A DNA stretch of 64,000 bases from Phlebiopsis flavidoalba. Its lineage: Eukaryota; Basidiomycota; Agaricomycetes; Polyporales; Phanerochaetaceae. Below are positions 11,001 through 22,800 of the stretch, in pieces. The notes under the pieces are model-generated. The model worked only from the letters and a program-made list of their open reading frames with translations, was not told the DNA's origin and ran no database searches. Numbering within the stretch: position 1 is the stretch's first letter; each line of letters opens with the position of its first letter. Made by a program: the position numbers and the translations under genes. The stretch spans positions 1 through 64,000 of the forward strand of contig JAOCPU010000003.1 in the NCBI GenBank assembly GCA_035772785.1, given 5' to 3'.

Positions 11001-11421
11001 GCTCCGGTTCGACTTCAACCCGCAGCCTGCCCAACAACCCATACGCAAGGACGGTCTCCGATGCGTGGGACCGCCCTACGATCGCGCAGAACATGCAGGG
11101 GCCCTCGATGACTGTCCCGCAGCAGCTGAACGCAGCTCCGCCGCCGACAGACGGGGTTCTTGCGCACACGCTCGCGGCCATGTCGGGTGAAGGCGTCGAG
11201 GACCTCTTGCAGGCGCCAAGCATGGCGATGCCTATGGATATGTCGGGCGGGGAGAATATGTTGGGGATATGGTCGAGTATGTCTGGCAACATGCAGTGAG
11301 TGCTGTGGTTACTTACGTCAAGCATTGCAACTGATGTCTTTTGTTCATCAGGTGGGACGAGTGGGGGAGTTACTTTGCGAATCTTGCTACGCCTGATGGG
11401 CAGCAATGGCCTGGACATTAG
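8003..11421 (+). CDS. Zn(II)2Cys6 fungal-specific transcription factor
   Basis: Gal4-type regulator. The zinc cluster is complete once spliced: CDMC, six residues, C, nine residues, C, TN, C, six residues, C. It is assembled from an exon ending at 8252, a 6-nt microexon 8322-8327 (between introns 8253-8321 and 8328-8376), and an exon from 8377 to 8459. The basic run KKRRRVQRA precedes it. A coiled-coil linker (SLEARLVKMEELLRK) follows near 8590. The fungal TF middle-homology domain is recognisable from about 9140 to 10720 (FPLIHRPTFEKHL, VCALGARY, AGWQWFNQ, ELLKRAFW, NVDDEYW, SALNQWVDSIPEH, LLLNIWGAKRSG). The C-terminus WDEWGSYFANLATPDGQQW uses a splice after CA at 11297. Several indels break the middle domain. 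It diverges from the ANL pair, which it may regulate. Confidence 0.9.
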
Positions 11422-11968
11422 TCTGTTCTATACCAAACGTAGCGTAGACGTGTATATATCCCTGGATCTCGATTTCTGTACAATATTTTCCGCAGTACGG
11501 GGCTACGGTATATTTTGTGCTACGTTGGAAGCGTATACGATGCAGGAGAAACATGTGGGTACCCTGCGGCGTAGTCTTTTGTCCTCGACATGTTACGTGG
11601 AAATTTTGGTCAGCGAGAGGACGCGTCAGCGCTCTGGCCGAGGAGGATGTGAGGAGGATGAAAGATACTCGAAGCGCAGCATTCCAAGCGGTACGAGCTG
11701 GGCCGCCAAAGCAGTGCATCCTCGGATAGTTATGAGGAGGTCGGAAACCAGTCTCTACCTATGAGTTCTCATCGGTAGCCAATATTTACATGAGACTGCA
11801 TTGAGTGAACGAAGTTGTGACTTTCTTGGGGTACTTCTCCACGGGAGCTGCAGGCTACGAGATCAAATCGGGGGCACGCGTCGCGTCTCGATTGCATACA
11901 GCGGCAGACGCCGAGTGGATACATGGGCGACTGCGCTGTGCCTGTGCTCGCTCATCTGATGGCCTGCG

Positions 11969-11976
11969 CATATATA
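11969..11976 (+). promoter_or_regulatory. TATA-like box upstream of PB1-domain gene
   Basis: CATATATA lies about 50 bp before the ATG at 12026. It is followed by a pyrimidine-rich stretch (TTTCTTCCTCTTCCC), a common arrangement in basidiomycete promoters. Confidence 0.5.
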
Positions 11977-12025
11977 CCCCACCCAATCATTTCTTCCTCT
12001 TCCCATACTTTTTCCTGCATCAGCC

Positions 12026-14882
12026 ATGTCTGGTACTCTTTTCAAACTCACTAAACCTCCCGATGGCCTCACCCGTCGGGTTTCTATTCGACCCCAAAGC
12101 CGTCCTGGGCATCAGCTCGACGACAAGATCGAAAGCCTATACGCCATTCCCAAGGACGACGTCGGCGTCTCGTACGTCGACAACCAGACGGAGATGAAGT
12201 TACCCTCAGCTCAGACGATGAACTCCAAGAGAGTACTACAGCTCCAATCTTCCGCTCAAGGGCTTCGGGCAGGCCGGTGACGCAATGAAGGCCATCCGCT
12301 TCAGCGTGCGCGACCTTAGTGCTACCCGTGAGTCCGACAAAGCCGTTGCCCCAAACACCCCGTGCTGCTCTCTGCTACACCCAACAACCGTAACACCTTC
12401 GGCACCTCGAACATCTTCCCCAACGCCTTCGACTCGAATGAAGACTGGCAGCACATCACCTCGTACCCGCAGTCGATCTTCATACCTATGGTGCCCGAAG
12501 ATAGCCCGGAGCCGCATGCGCACCTTGAAGTCGTCGAAAGCGACCTCAGCGCGAAGGGTGACGACAACGACTCTGCTTCCACCGTGTCTGTGTCCGACTA
12601 CGATAATGCTAAAGTCGACAAAAAGGCAAGGCAGAAAAAGCCACCGTCGAGGACGTCTCCAGCAGCGATAGTGACCGCGCTTCCACAGTTTCGATGGTGG
12701 CGGCGAGCTCTCCCACCAAACATCCGTTCACGTTGCCATCATGTCAGTACCGAAGACATCTTTGGTACTCGCAAAAGCCTCCCCGCCCTCTCCACCGACT
12801 ACTGTGGGTGAGAGACCACGCCCAAGGCAGCTGCGGAGACCATTCCCGAAGGCTGAGGATCCCCCGCTCCCTGAGCTCGAGGACATCCCTCCGGCCCCCG
12901 CACCAACAAAACGCGTCGCTCACCCACGACATCGCTAGCCTGCTCAGCATGTTCTTTCTCCACCGTGCTCGGCAGTCATCCCGAATTGGCCGAAGGCGTG
13001 CGAAACGTCGTCCGCAAATCAGTCCCACTACTTGAGAACGGCGCCTACTGGGCTGCCCCACGAGACCGCGAAGCCGTCTCGCGCGCGCGGCCGAGGAGAT
13101 CCGTAGGAACGCAGAGCAGGGTGTCTGACGGCGTGTTGCGTACGTTCCGTGCCGCAGAGGAGGCACACAGTTGGCCGCTTGATGAACCGAGGCTGCAGGG
13201 CGGACGTTTTGTCGCGGAGGCGTTGGGGAACATTGCCAGTAGCGTGCCATCGGCTCGGCCACAGGTGCTGCATCCGACTACCACAGATAATGCGAATGAC
13301 CCGGTCACATCTCCCACCCCCACAAACCCTAATGCTGCGCAGAATGCTGCTGGATCTCGCCCCAGACAGGGTCCCTTTTGGTCTTGCGACGTTAGGGGCA
13401 CTTGTGCACCCATGGTTTCTTCGTGTTGGCACGCGAGACACGAATCGATCCCCTTCGACCCTCGCTATGATCCGTTCTTCTCTACTATGGGAATCTCTGA
13501 TGCACCGACCTTATCCCTAGATCATTTGCGCCCCCTCTGCGCCTCCACCCCCTCCGCACGTCCGGCGCACCCACTGGGCCACCATCCTCCACCAGGACCC
13601 ACCCCTCCGCCTGGCCTGCGCATCCCAGCGCCGCCCCCGCACCCCCTCCAGGTCACCATGGAGGGCCCTTCGTCCGCCATCGGCTTTTTCCCTCCCCGCC
13701 TCCCCCTCCATTTTCGCAGCCCATTCCCACTATGCCAGGCTTCATTCCCCTGGAGTGAATCTATACCCGGCGGCCAGCGGGCCACAGTGGGTACCCTTCG
13801 ACCTCCACCCGACGACTTTATGCGCCAATGGAACGTTGCTGACCCGCCTTCTGAGTTTTTTTTTTGAACAACTCTTTCGACGGTGTTTCCCCCACGACTG
13901 CGGTCAACCCCGGCCTCAATGTGTCTACGGAGTCGTCGTCCAAGGAAGCCCTGCAGGCAGCGAAAGAGAAGTACAGGGCAGAGAAGGAGAGATATAGGGC
14001 GCGAGAGAGAGCTTAGGAAAGCAAACAAGGAGCAGGAAGATGAACTCGAGCGGAGAAGAGGAGAGGTACGCCGCCCTGGACTCTTCGGACGACGACAATG
14101 GTTCTGACACGGGACGCTCTCTCCCCAAGCGACCCCTCTTCTCAAGGGATGACACGAAGAGAGAGAGAGCCCAATTACTCCCAGGTCAAGGGCCCGCTCG
14201 ACCCGCGCGGACAATATCGCCAGCTCGTCCAATCTGTCCAGCGTCCCTGAAACCTCAGATCGTCAGCAAACGCTCTCCCCGAAGCTCGGGACGTTTCCTC
14301 AGTTTGAGATGTTCAGTGTAAGCCCTCGTCGTCACCACACTGTCCATGGCCGTTGGGGACCGTCGCCGTATCATCCCTGGTCCTCCCGCCCCCGCCACCT
14401 GGCCACGCCCGCTCCGTTCGTCGCACCCGTGCCTCCGCCTCCCGGTCCGCCGCCGCCGCACGCGTACAACCCCTTCACACCTAACTCGCCCACCGCGAGA
14501 GTGAGACAGAATATCACCCGGCGACTTGCAGACGTACGTTATCATCCTTACCGTTTGAGATTTTCAGCTGACACCTCCCAGATGGGCTTCACGTCCTCGG
14601 ACTACCCAGAACCTGCCGACCCAGGTGAACGCCCGCGTCTCGCGCCTCGAGGAGGCCCGCAAGTCCAAGGGCGAGCTCGACTTCTCGCGCGAGATAGAAG
14701 ACTCTGCTGTCGCTGAAGTGCTCGACGGAGCAGTACTCTCTCAGCCTAGCAAGCCTTCGACGGGCTCCGCTCTCTCGCGATCGAATGGGGCGGGTACCCT
14801 CGGGCGCTCAGACGTCCACCGCCGGCCCCAGCACGCTGAGGAGGAGCAACACGACGGTGCCGGGTGCTTGGAATTGACTTGA
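12026..14882 (+). CDS. PB1-domain protein with proline-rich linker, coiled coil and UBA-like segment
   Basis: The N-terminus MSGTLFKLTKPPDGLTRRVS begins a PB1 domain: the basic strand is followed by DDKIESLYAI, then an acidic OPCA-like stretch DGDEVTLSSDDELQEYY around 12180-12235, with KAIRFSVRDL closing it. A disordered acidic region follows, then a very proline-rich stretch (about 13530-13720), a charged coiled coil (EALQAAKEKYRAEKERY, about 13945-14045), and near the end the segment ITRRLADMGFTSSDYPELP, joined over an intron before 14582. The MGF motif in a helical context resembles a UBA domain. PB1-coiled coil-UBA order recalls selective-autophagy receptors of the p62/NBR1 type, but no ZZ finger or LIR could be confirmed. 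At least three frame shifts are needed. The PB1 call is firm; the UBA call and any role are inference. Confidence 0.7.
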
Positions 14883-15962
14883 TAGTGGTGGATATACAAG
14901 TGGTGGATATACGATTCAGGGTTATTTGTGAATGTATATGAATAGTTCGGATGTGTTATGTGCTCTATATTGTAAGTCGTTATCTTTACCTTGGGAATAA
15001 AACCCTGTAGCGTTGGCGAAAAAAATACTTTAAGGGAGCGATGTTTGTGCCTCGGTACTGGCGACTGGTGACGAATTCGAATCAATGATATAGTCGGTGA
15101 GCGTGACGCGCCCGATGTATGAAGGCCGATTGGGAGTGCAACCCACGCCACATCATTCCAGCGACAAACACAGTAGGGGCTGAGAGGGGCTGGCGCTGAG
15201 GCTCCTGTGAGTAAATACAATGAAATAGGCTGCAAGCTGTCGGTTTAGTTGCTTCCCCACCCTACGTCCAAGTCGGTGGCCATGCTCGTACTCCGAGTAG
15301 GCAGAATCTACATGCAGAGCAGTTGGAGCCCGAGGCGATAAAGGGCGATTAGGAAGCGAGGATGCTGCATAGATCACGTTGAACTGACAACAATGTGTTG
15401 CTGGGCGAAAATGACCATATGAAATCTCGCCTTGCTTTGCTCAGTGTGTCTGGCATGCTCCACTCCAACGTGGAAACCTAGGGAAGTGTTGCACGCCCGG
15501 GGCCACGTTTCAAGCAAACAGCATGTGGAAGCAATTAACGTTGTTTTGTCTATCAGGATGCGGTATATTCTACACTGCGAAGTGTCCATGTGATATACGA
15601 GATATCCATAATTAAACCAACGTCCTTCTGCGAGTCAAACGACTCAAAAGACGCAAACGACTCGCAACGAGTTCCAGCACAACCCATCGCCGGACGCGCC
15701 GGACGGGCGCGGGCGCACATCTTCCGGATGAGGAGGAATGCACAGAGCGAGGAGCTTCGTCATGAGGGAAGAGGTACGAGCACGACTGGGAGACACAGCG
15801 TGAGCGAGTGGAGTATGTGTTATGTCGCTGCACCGAAATGGCAAACGATGAACTCAGCCCTGGAGTATCTTCTCGTGCGCGATTAGAGCAATGTTCACGC
15901 TGGAAGAAGAGTGAGCGGTGGTAATATTGGGTTCGATAATTGCACGTACTGTAAAGGTATCC
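14883..15962. other. Intergenic region without recognisable gene
   Basis: Short overlapping frames on both strands lack family signal. The stretch contains a small cluster of GACTC/ACGACTC words at 15635-15670. Nothing else stands out. Confidence 0.5.
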
Positions 15963-16338
15963 ATGGCCAAGAACACTAATGAGGACGGAAGATCGTGTGC
16001 GGAGTCTGTGTGCGAGCAAGCTGATGATGATGGTGACAAGCATCCTGGTAGTGAACTGGTGAGTGACACCTCGATGGGGGAGCGAAGGCATTAGACTCAC
16101 TCTAACATCTCGGCACTAGAAGGATCAACCTTCCGCAAGAAATAATGGGGCAAATCCGACGGTGAGGGTCCCAACGACGGTGGTAAGGACGTCGCCGGTG
16201 GAGCCCCCCAAAAGACCGCCAGACACACCAGGGCCGAGAACAGAAAATGAACCACCTAAAAAACCACCAGATGCCGACCGATGGCGGCCCTCACCCCTTA
16301 TTCTTCCCACCCCCTTCCCCCCGGCTTTTTTTTTATAA
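15963..16338 (+). CDS. Small proline-rich protein (104 aa), unknown
   Basis: Predicted two-exon gene: exon 15963-16058 (32 codons), GT-AG intron 16059-16119 (61 bp), exon 16120-16338 (72 codons plus TAA). The frame is clean across the splice, with no indel needed. The product is acidic at the N-terminus (NTNEDG, QADDDGDK), then basic and proline-rich (PVEPPKRPPDTPGP, EPPKKPPD), ending hydrophobic (LILPTPFPPAFFL). No signal peptide, cysteine pattern or known domain. It could be a chance ORF, but the splice fit and Kozak-like CCATGG support it. Confidence 0.4.
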
Positions 16339-16371
16339 TATTCTCACGCACCTAGCGCAGCGGCGCCTCTC

Positions 16372-17040
16372 TCACAGAGGTTCGCCAACGCGCACGTGCC
16401 TCGGGTACACGCATCTTGCGCTCAAACGACAGCGATCCGTTACGTGCTCCGCGCCTCGAGGAGGCCGAGGAAGCACGACTGGGGCAGGATCGGGCTCACG
16501 ACGCGCATGTAGCGCCGTCGTGCGCGACCGCTCGCCGATGAGGCAGCGTGCACAGGTGATCGGCGCTGTGCCGACGCAACGACCCACGGTGACCTCGATG
16601 TTGAGGCTCCGCGACGCGTCGAGCATCAGCTCCTCGAGAGTGTTCAGGGAGCCGGTACTCCCCCCTCCCACACCTCCCGCGCCAGCCAAAGTGTGCATAG
16701 GCGCGTCATTATATGAAACGACCCCATGAGGATGGTCCCTCACGCGCATTCCTCCCCCCATATCGGCTGAGAGATTGTGGTCAACATCGTAGTAAGAGCG
16801 GTGAGAGCATAGTCATACTTACATGTACTCATTAGGATGTCGGTGGGTTGCCGAATAACCCGCGCCTTGTACGCATGCGCCGTGTCGGTATGTCAGGAGT
16901 TGCAAGAAATCTTCCCACGCCGACGGCGATGTGACAGGGGCAGAGTAGCCCCTCTTCGCTTCTGGGCGAATAGCCTGAGTCGTATGACCCGGCTCAGAAG
17001 CGATGAGGCGGCTCATAGAACGGGAGGAGTAACGAGACAT
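16372..17040 (-). CDS. Hypothetical protein, serine/arginine-rich N-terminus
   Basis: The ATG at 17040 opens MSRYSSRSMSRLIASEPGH and reads to about 16826, where a good donor (GTAAGT) appears. The acceptor CTCTCAG near 16770 leads into MGGGMRVRDHPHG and a frame that stays open through SLNTLEELMLDASRSLN to a stop at 16372. Joining the two exons leaves the frame off by one, so an indel or another splice site is needed. No domain recognised. Convergent with the small proline-rich gene. Confidence 0.4.
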
Positions 17041-17842
17041 GGTGATGTAAAAATGAAAGAGTTGAAGGAAGAATGGATGAAGTACTTGAAGAACCTGCTT
17101 CAAGTTGGAGGATGAAAAAGAAGTTGTTGTGTGGGTCAACGTGAAGTAGAGGGGGAATTATATACTGGAATTTGTGGTGGGTCACCTTGTCGTTTTGCAC
17201 CCGTTTTGCATCCGTCCCGCCATTGCAGAGGGCGGGATGACGCGGCTGGGAACGTCGGGATGACGTCCGCTCATTCGGCGGATGCAAACGAGCCTCCGAG
17301 GGACGGGCGGAACCTCGCGCACGGTGAGATGACGGTACGGTCAAGATTAAAATGTGGGCCTTCCAGCGCGTCGCCTGTGGGGAGTATATTCGGTAAGCGC
17401 GCGGTACACCGTTATACGGGGGAATTTGACTAGACTACGATAGGGACTGCGATACGCACGTTCATTATAATTTTAGATGAGAATTGCACGCGTGAGGTGT
17501 CATGAATATCGCGCGCGGTGGACTCGAAGTCACCCTCATCTACTCCGATCAAAACACTCTAACATGCGAGAGAAGCCATTGATGCAGGCATGTGTGTCCT
17601 CCCGCGCGTGCAAGCACAGCTCCAGCGCGCGCAGACGCGTCAACAGTCGCGCGGTAAGCCCATCCCATCCATTCTTCTAGCGGCCCTCCGTTGTCCATTT
17701 GCACCATGAGGGGACGCCGTCTTGTCACAGTACTACCGCCACTCGTGCGCGAGCGATAGGACGAACATGGCCTCCAAGCGACAGCCTCCAGCGACCTGTG
17801 GTCAACAAACATGTGTTCTCAGATAAACCGCTGGAAGCTCAG
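17041..17842. other. Divergent intergenic region, GC-rich with a CRE-like site
   Basis: This region separates the minus-strand unknown gene and the T1-RNase gene. It includes TGACGTCC at 17261-17268, one base off the ATF/CREB palindrome, next to a second GGGATGACG. No gene recognised. Open frames here are antisense to one another. Confidence 0.35.
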
Positions 17843-17849
17843 TATAAAA
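17843..17849 (+). promoter_or_regulatory. TATA box of the T1-family RNase gene
   Basis: TATAAAA lies about 80 bp upstream of the ATG at 17930. This supports that start codon rather than the in-frame upstream ATGs at 17699 and 17849. Confidence 0.55.
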
Positions 17850-17929
17850 TGGCCTCAGAGGCAACCTCCAGAGGCCAGGGAAGCCCTCCACTCTCCGACT
17901 CGCCCCTACAGCCGCACCAGTCCGCCGAA

Positions 17930-18525
<596 letters not shown>

Positions 18526-18663
18526 GCATCATGTACATTATTCCCCGCAATGCATTCGGTTGGGTGACAGAGCAGACAGCAACGGTGTTGCTGATACTGC
18601 CATGTGGTATCACATATAAGAGATTACATAGAACATGAGGCTATAATACATACGACCGCGGGA

Positions 18664-19470
18664 TCAATACTGAAGACGGAACATGAACTGAAAAGCTATA
18701 TTGCTGTGGGTGTCGGGCTTGGTCCCCAGTGCGAACCAGTTCCAGTAGCCGGCATCGTCGGCCTCGTCTTCGAATCTCCATAGCGGGGATCGCAGGAAAG
18801 CAATGGTCTCGTATGGCTCGGCAGCGACCTTGTATCACGTTTAGTTTTAGTACACGTATCAGCGACAAGACAGTCAGCTACGCACGATGAGGTATTGGTA
18901 CGCCTTGTTTGGCGGCTCCCTCTTCTGCTCCCATGCGCTCATGAACCGTCGACGGGGAACAACGCCCGGTTTGATTTGAGGCAACATGAACCTGCACCAT
19001 CATGCCCTCTTTTCCGGTTGTCTCTGTCTCGCACACTTTGTGACACGGTTATCCGGGACGACCAATCTTCAAGAAGACCTTGCGCGCCACCTGATTTTGT
19101 GAGTTGGGAGCAATCATCAACGGGTGTCCTTGAGGTCTCGCGCCGCACGCCTTATCAACGCGAGCAAGGTTAGTCTGGTGCTTCTTTTTCCTTGTGTGTG
19201 TGCGAGGTAGGATCCTTCATTGGGTGTGGAGGGTAAGGCAGAGGACGACATTCTAAGGAGCCCAAATGGTTGCGGAGAATATGAGGATCCCTGCGACACT
19301 TTTAGTAGACATAGGTATAGCTAGGCTTGCACACGTACCTTTGCGAGATCAATAGTCTCCAAACCGCAGCTTCCTCAGCCCGCTCTACTCAGGTCGGTCT
19401 ACATTGGTTTCTGAAGCACCCCGGCAACACCACCGCCTTCCGAACTTTGATCCTACACGGGTCTATGAGG
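18664..19470 (-). CDS. PRP11: Splicing factor 3A subunit 2 (SF3A2/Prp11)
   Basis: Component of the U2 snRNP SF3A complex, nuclear. The N-terminal VGSKFGG and LRKL..LETIDLAKDPHILRNHLGS lie at 19280-19455. A matrin-type C2H2 zinc finger, ECRLCLTLHTNEGSYLAHTQGK in corrected frame, is at about 19165-19260. The core FVKIGRPGYRVT, VQVHLPQIKPGVVPR and FMSAWEQKREPPNKAYQYLIV spans 18890-19110. The end VAAEPYETIAF, AGYWNWFALGTKPD and FQFMF stops at 18664-18666. Several one-base shifts are needed, and the initiator ATG is not clear: the likely place reads ATAGACC near 19465. Divergent from RRP5; convergent with the T1-RNase gene. Confidence 0.85.
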
Positions 19471-19837
19471 TATTTAGCACGAGTACTCGAAGGAAGCATT
19501 CGAGTCGGTACTTGATAATCTATCCAAACGCCTCAATTAGCCACTCAATGGCGACTAAAGAACAAATTAACTTACCCATGGCTGAGTGACGCGATAGTGG
19601 ACCGTACTGTACCAAACGAAAAGTCGCGCTTAGACGCAGAGGTTGGACAACGGGGATTGTTGCTGAGTAAGCGTTTTGATGGGATCGAGATCAAATTCTA
19701 CGAGCTCGCGGACTTCAAAATTCTGTCAAAGCGCGCAAAAGCACTCACCTTGGGTCATTACCCTCTATCTACCTAAAAGTCTCAGTGGAGACCCCTCCAT
19801 TTCTCATCAACCACTTGTAGCTTGCTGGACGGTGACT

Positions 19838-22800
19838 ATGGCTGCGGTACAAACGTTGCGATTAATGACGACTCCTGCCGCCGCTCCGATAGGCGAAGAA
19901 GACCAAGGTCGAGCACAAGACGCAGAAGCGGCAGCCTGCAACAAGAGAAACCCGCGCACGGCTTCCTAACCAGGCTTTGCTGACAGAGGAAGGTGGACTT
20001 ACCTCGTGCGGCGGCACGGGCTTCACACTCTAGAAGTCAAGACTATCCGCGCTGAGGCGGTCAAGGAAGCTAACGAGGAAAACTTCATTCCGCGTATGCG
20101 CTCTTAACATTATATGGCTATCACTTACAAAGAACCGACAGCGACCGAAGTGCTGACCAAAACCGGCCCCGAGAGAGAAGGCGAAAGTCTGAGTCGAAGA
20201 AGTAAGACACGACGAAAGGTGCCTTTCTGAAGGAAGACACAGAAACTGTCATCCGGATAGAACACACTGAAGTACAAGGGCCATTTCAGCATTCACATTG
20301 ACCCTGAACATTGCCTATGAGATATCATTTATCATAGAGAAGTACTACCGTGCGGACCCGAAAGTCCTTTCTATCCGCGCTAAGGTACCTAGGTCGTTAG
20401 AGCCTTCTGTAGCTCTAATTCCGTACTCACTTACCGCAATACAAAATCCGTATCACGCTTCTCACATCTCTCACCATATCACACAATACTATTACACCAT
20501 CCCAACCTGCAAGGACATACTCATGGAGTCTATGGGACGAGCGAAGACACCGATTCACCCTCAGACGGTAGCGTACACGACTGAGCGAGCGGACACAAGT
20601 AGAGGATTTTTTAAGCCTCAGGATACCAGGACCTCTTCGAACTCTTCCGCCCAGCAGACCAGTTATGTGCGCGCCAGTTCGGGTAACTGCAGTTGCATGC
20701 CACAAGGGTCCTACGGACGTCGGGGGCTTCAGCAGAACGCGAGCGACGAGGTCACTCAAGGGGCAAGCTAGGAGAGTGGAGCTAAGCCTTTTCCTCACGA
20801 GAATGTGTGTGTGAGTGAGTCGAGGGGTCGTTGGGGCAAAGTTGGACGTTTAAAGCTGGTTTTCATGTGCGTACACGTCGTTTTGTTCCTTGTCCCTTGT
20901 ACTTATCGCAGCCGCCAGGCATGATCTGTACTTCCGCTATAAATAGCGTTGAAGCACCCACGGGTGATACATTCTAGATTCTGATGGCATGTCCGATATT
21001 TTCGGTGGGTTCTCCTATCATTCCAGGACGCGCAGCAGGGTCGCCCACAGTTTGCGTGAGAGGGAAGCTTGTCTGTAGGATATCCTTTTGGACGTCTGCA
21101 ACACGTTCCTCTCTTTTTTTCTATTTGGGCTCTGTGTTAACGAACCAGTTAGCCATGCAATGGGCGCCAACGCTGCAATGTCCTCGATTACCAACCCGAG
21201 ATGCCAAGTCACACTTTCTGTAACGCAGGGCTGCTGACATTTGCGATGAATCTTGAACTAATTCGTCCCCGCCAGTTCTAACAGAGGTTTCGAATTGTCC
21301 AACTCGGTTACCCGCTTACTCCTGGCTACTCTCGTCTATAGGTCTCATCACAGGCCCGTTTCCCAGACCCCCTCTTTTTAATTCCCCCGCGTCCAATCAG
21401 GCGGGTATTACTTAACCTTCAAGTCCTCGGTTTTTTCAACGGAACGATTTTTTTGGTGACCAGTAGCATTTACCACATGGGGGACGTGGAGGCACAAACT
21501 ACAAGATCGGGCAGAAGGTTCAAGGCAAGAGTCCTGGTACGGGACAGTCAGCCCTTCCACGCATCCCAGGTTTGCGCTCTCGTTGGCGGCCCATGCATTA
21601 TTCTCCCCGCTAAACGAGCAAAAGGGGTCCGTCAAACTCACGGCGACAGAGATGTGAATCTGGAACACCACTATACCAGCGCGTTTACGATTGGAATGGT
21701 ATGTTGACCGCGAGTGAAGGTCATTAGCGTCGAGGCTGACCGCTGGGGTTTTTTGATTGCTCGACGCCGGTCACTCCCAGTCCCCTAGTGTGGAGGGGAC
21801 TTTCGTCCACGTAGAAATGGACCCGTACAAAACCCGAAATTCCGTTACGCGATCAGCTCATCTGGGCTATAGATATCTCAAGTGTCGGATGACGCACGTC
21901 CCCAAAACGCTTGCATCTCACTTCCGGGCAATGGGTGAACAAGTTGGCACTGTATTCCCAACAGAAGCCCCCGCGCGTGACAGGATTACCACCCTCTTGA
22001 CGGTCTTCTCCAGCTTCACTATGAAACCTTCGATTCTCGAGCAGCAAATTTCGGCAGGTCAGCGAGGTCCAGGTTGGAGAGGTGATCAAGGGTACCGTGA
22101 AGAAGCTCACCGAACGGACTCTGCATCAATTGTTCGTGTCCATTTCGGGCAACGTCGACGGTCGAGATCCTCATCCTGGCCTAATTCCACTACGCCGATA
22201 TCGCTTTTTGAAAAACACCCATCAGAAGCGATTCAAACCCGGGAGGGAAAGCATGACAATGCCGCGTAAGTCTGAGTATTGCTCAGAGTGATGTACAGAC
22301 TTACCTTGCTACAGATACTCGTAGTCGATCCGGCGCGCAAGCGTTGTGGTACGACACAGCGAAGAAGACCCTCCATTGACTCGAAGCTACCAGTGTTACG
22401 AAGCTCGACGATGTCCCACGGAGGGACTCATACACAGACAACATGCTGTCCGTCTTCAAGGCCGTCTTGAGAAAAGTCTACAATGGTTCGAGTTCTACAA
22501 GCCCAACATTAAAGGCGATCGTTCCCATTCGCGAGGCTAGGTAGGGTTCAATTTCCCTACATGTTGGGCTACCGGCTGATGGATAGTCTAGCGAGAGACC
22601 ACTATCATCATCATTACCCGATGCGTTCCCAGTCGGTAAAGTGGTACAAGTACGCATCCTTTCGCGTGACGTCGAGACCGGCCGTATAGTTTGCAAGTAT
22701 CCGACAAGCAGCCCCTCGAATTTCAAGTCTGCCATCGCGGCTATTTCAGAGGTTGAGATCGGTAACTCAGTGGAAGGCATGGTGTTCTGAGATACAGAAG

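Noticed and set aside
13522..14232. 236-codon minus-strand ORF rich in Gly/Arg
   Set aside because: It is the antisense of the proline-rich region of the PB1 gene; GC-rich Pro codons read as Gly/Arg on the other strand.
20936..20946. Strong TATA-like palindrome CTATAAATAG
   Set aside because: It lies within the second S1-repeat region of RRP5, with coding signal on both sides, so it is probably a chance match.
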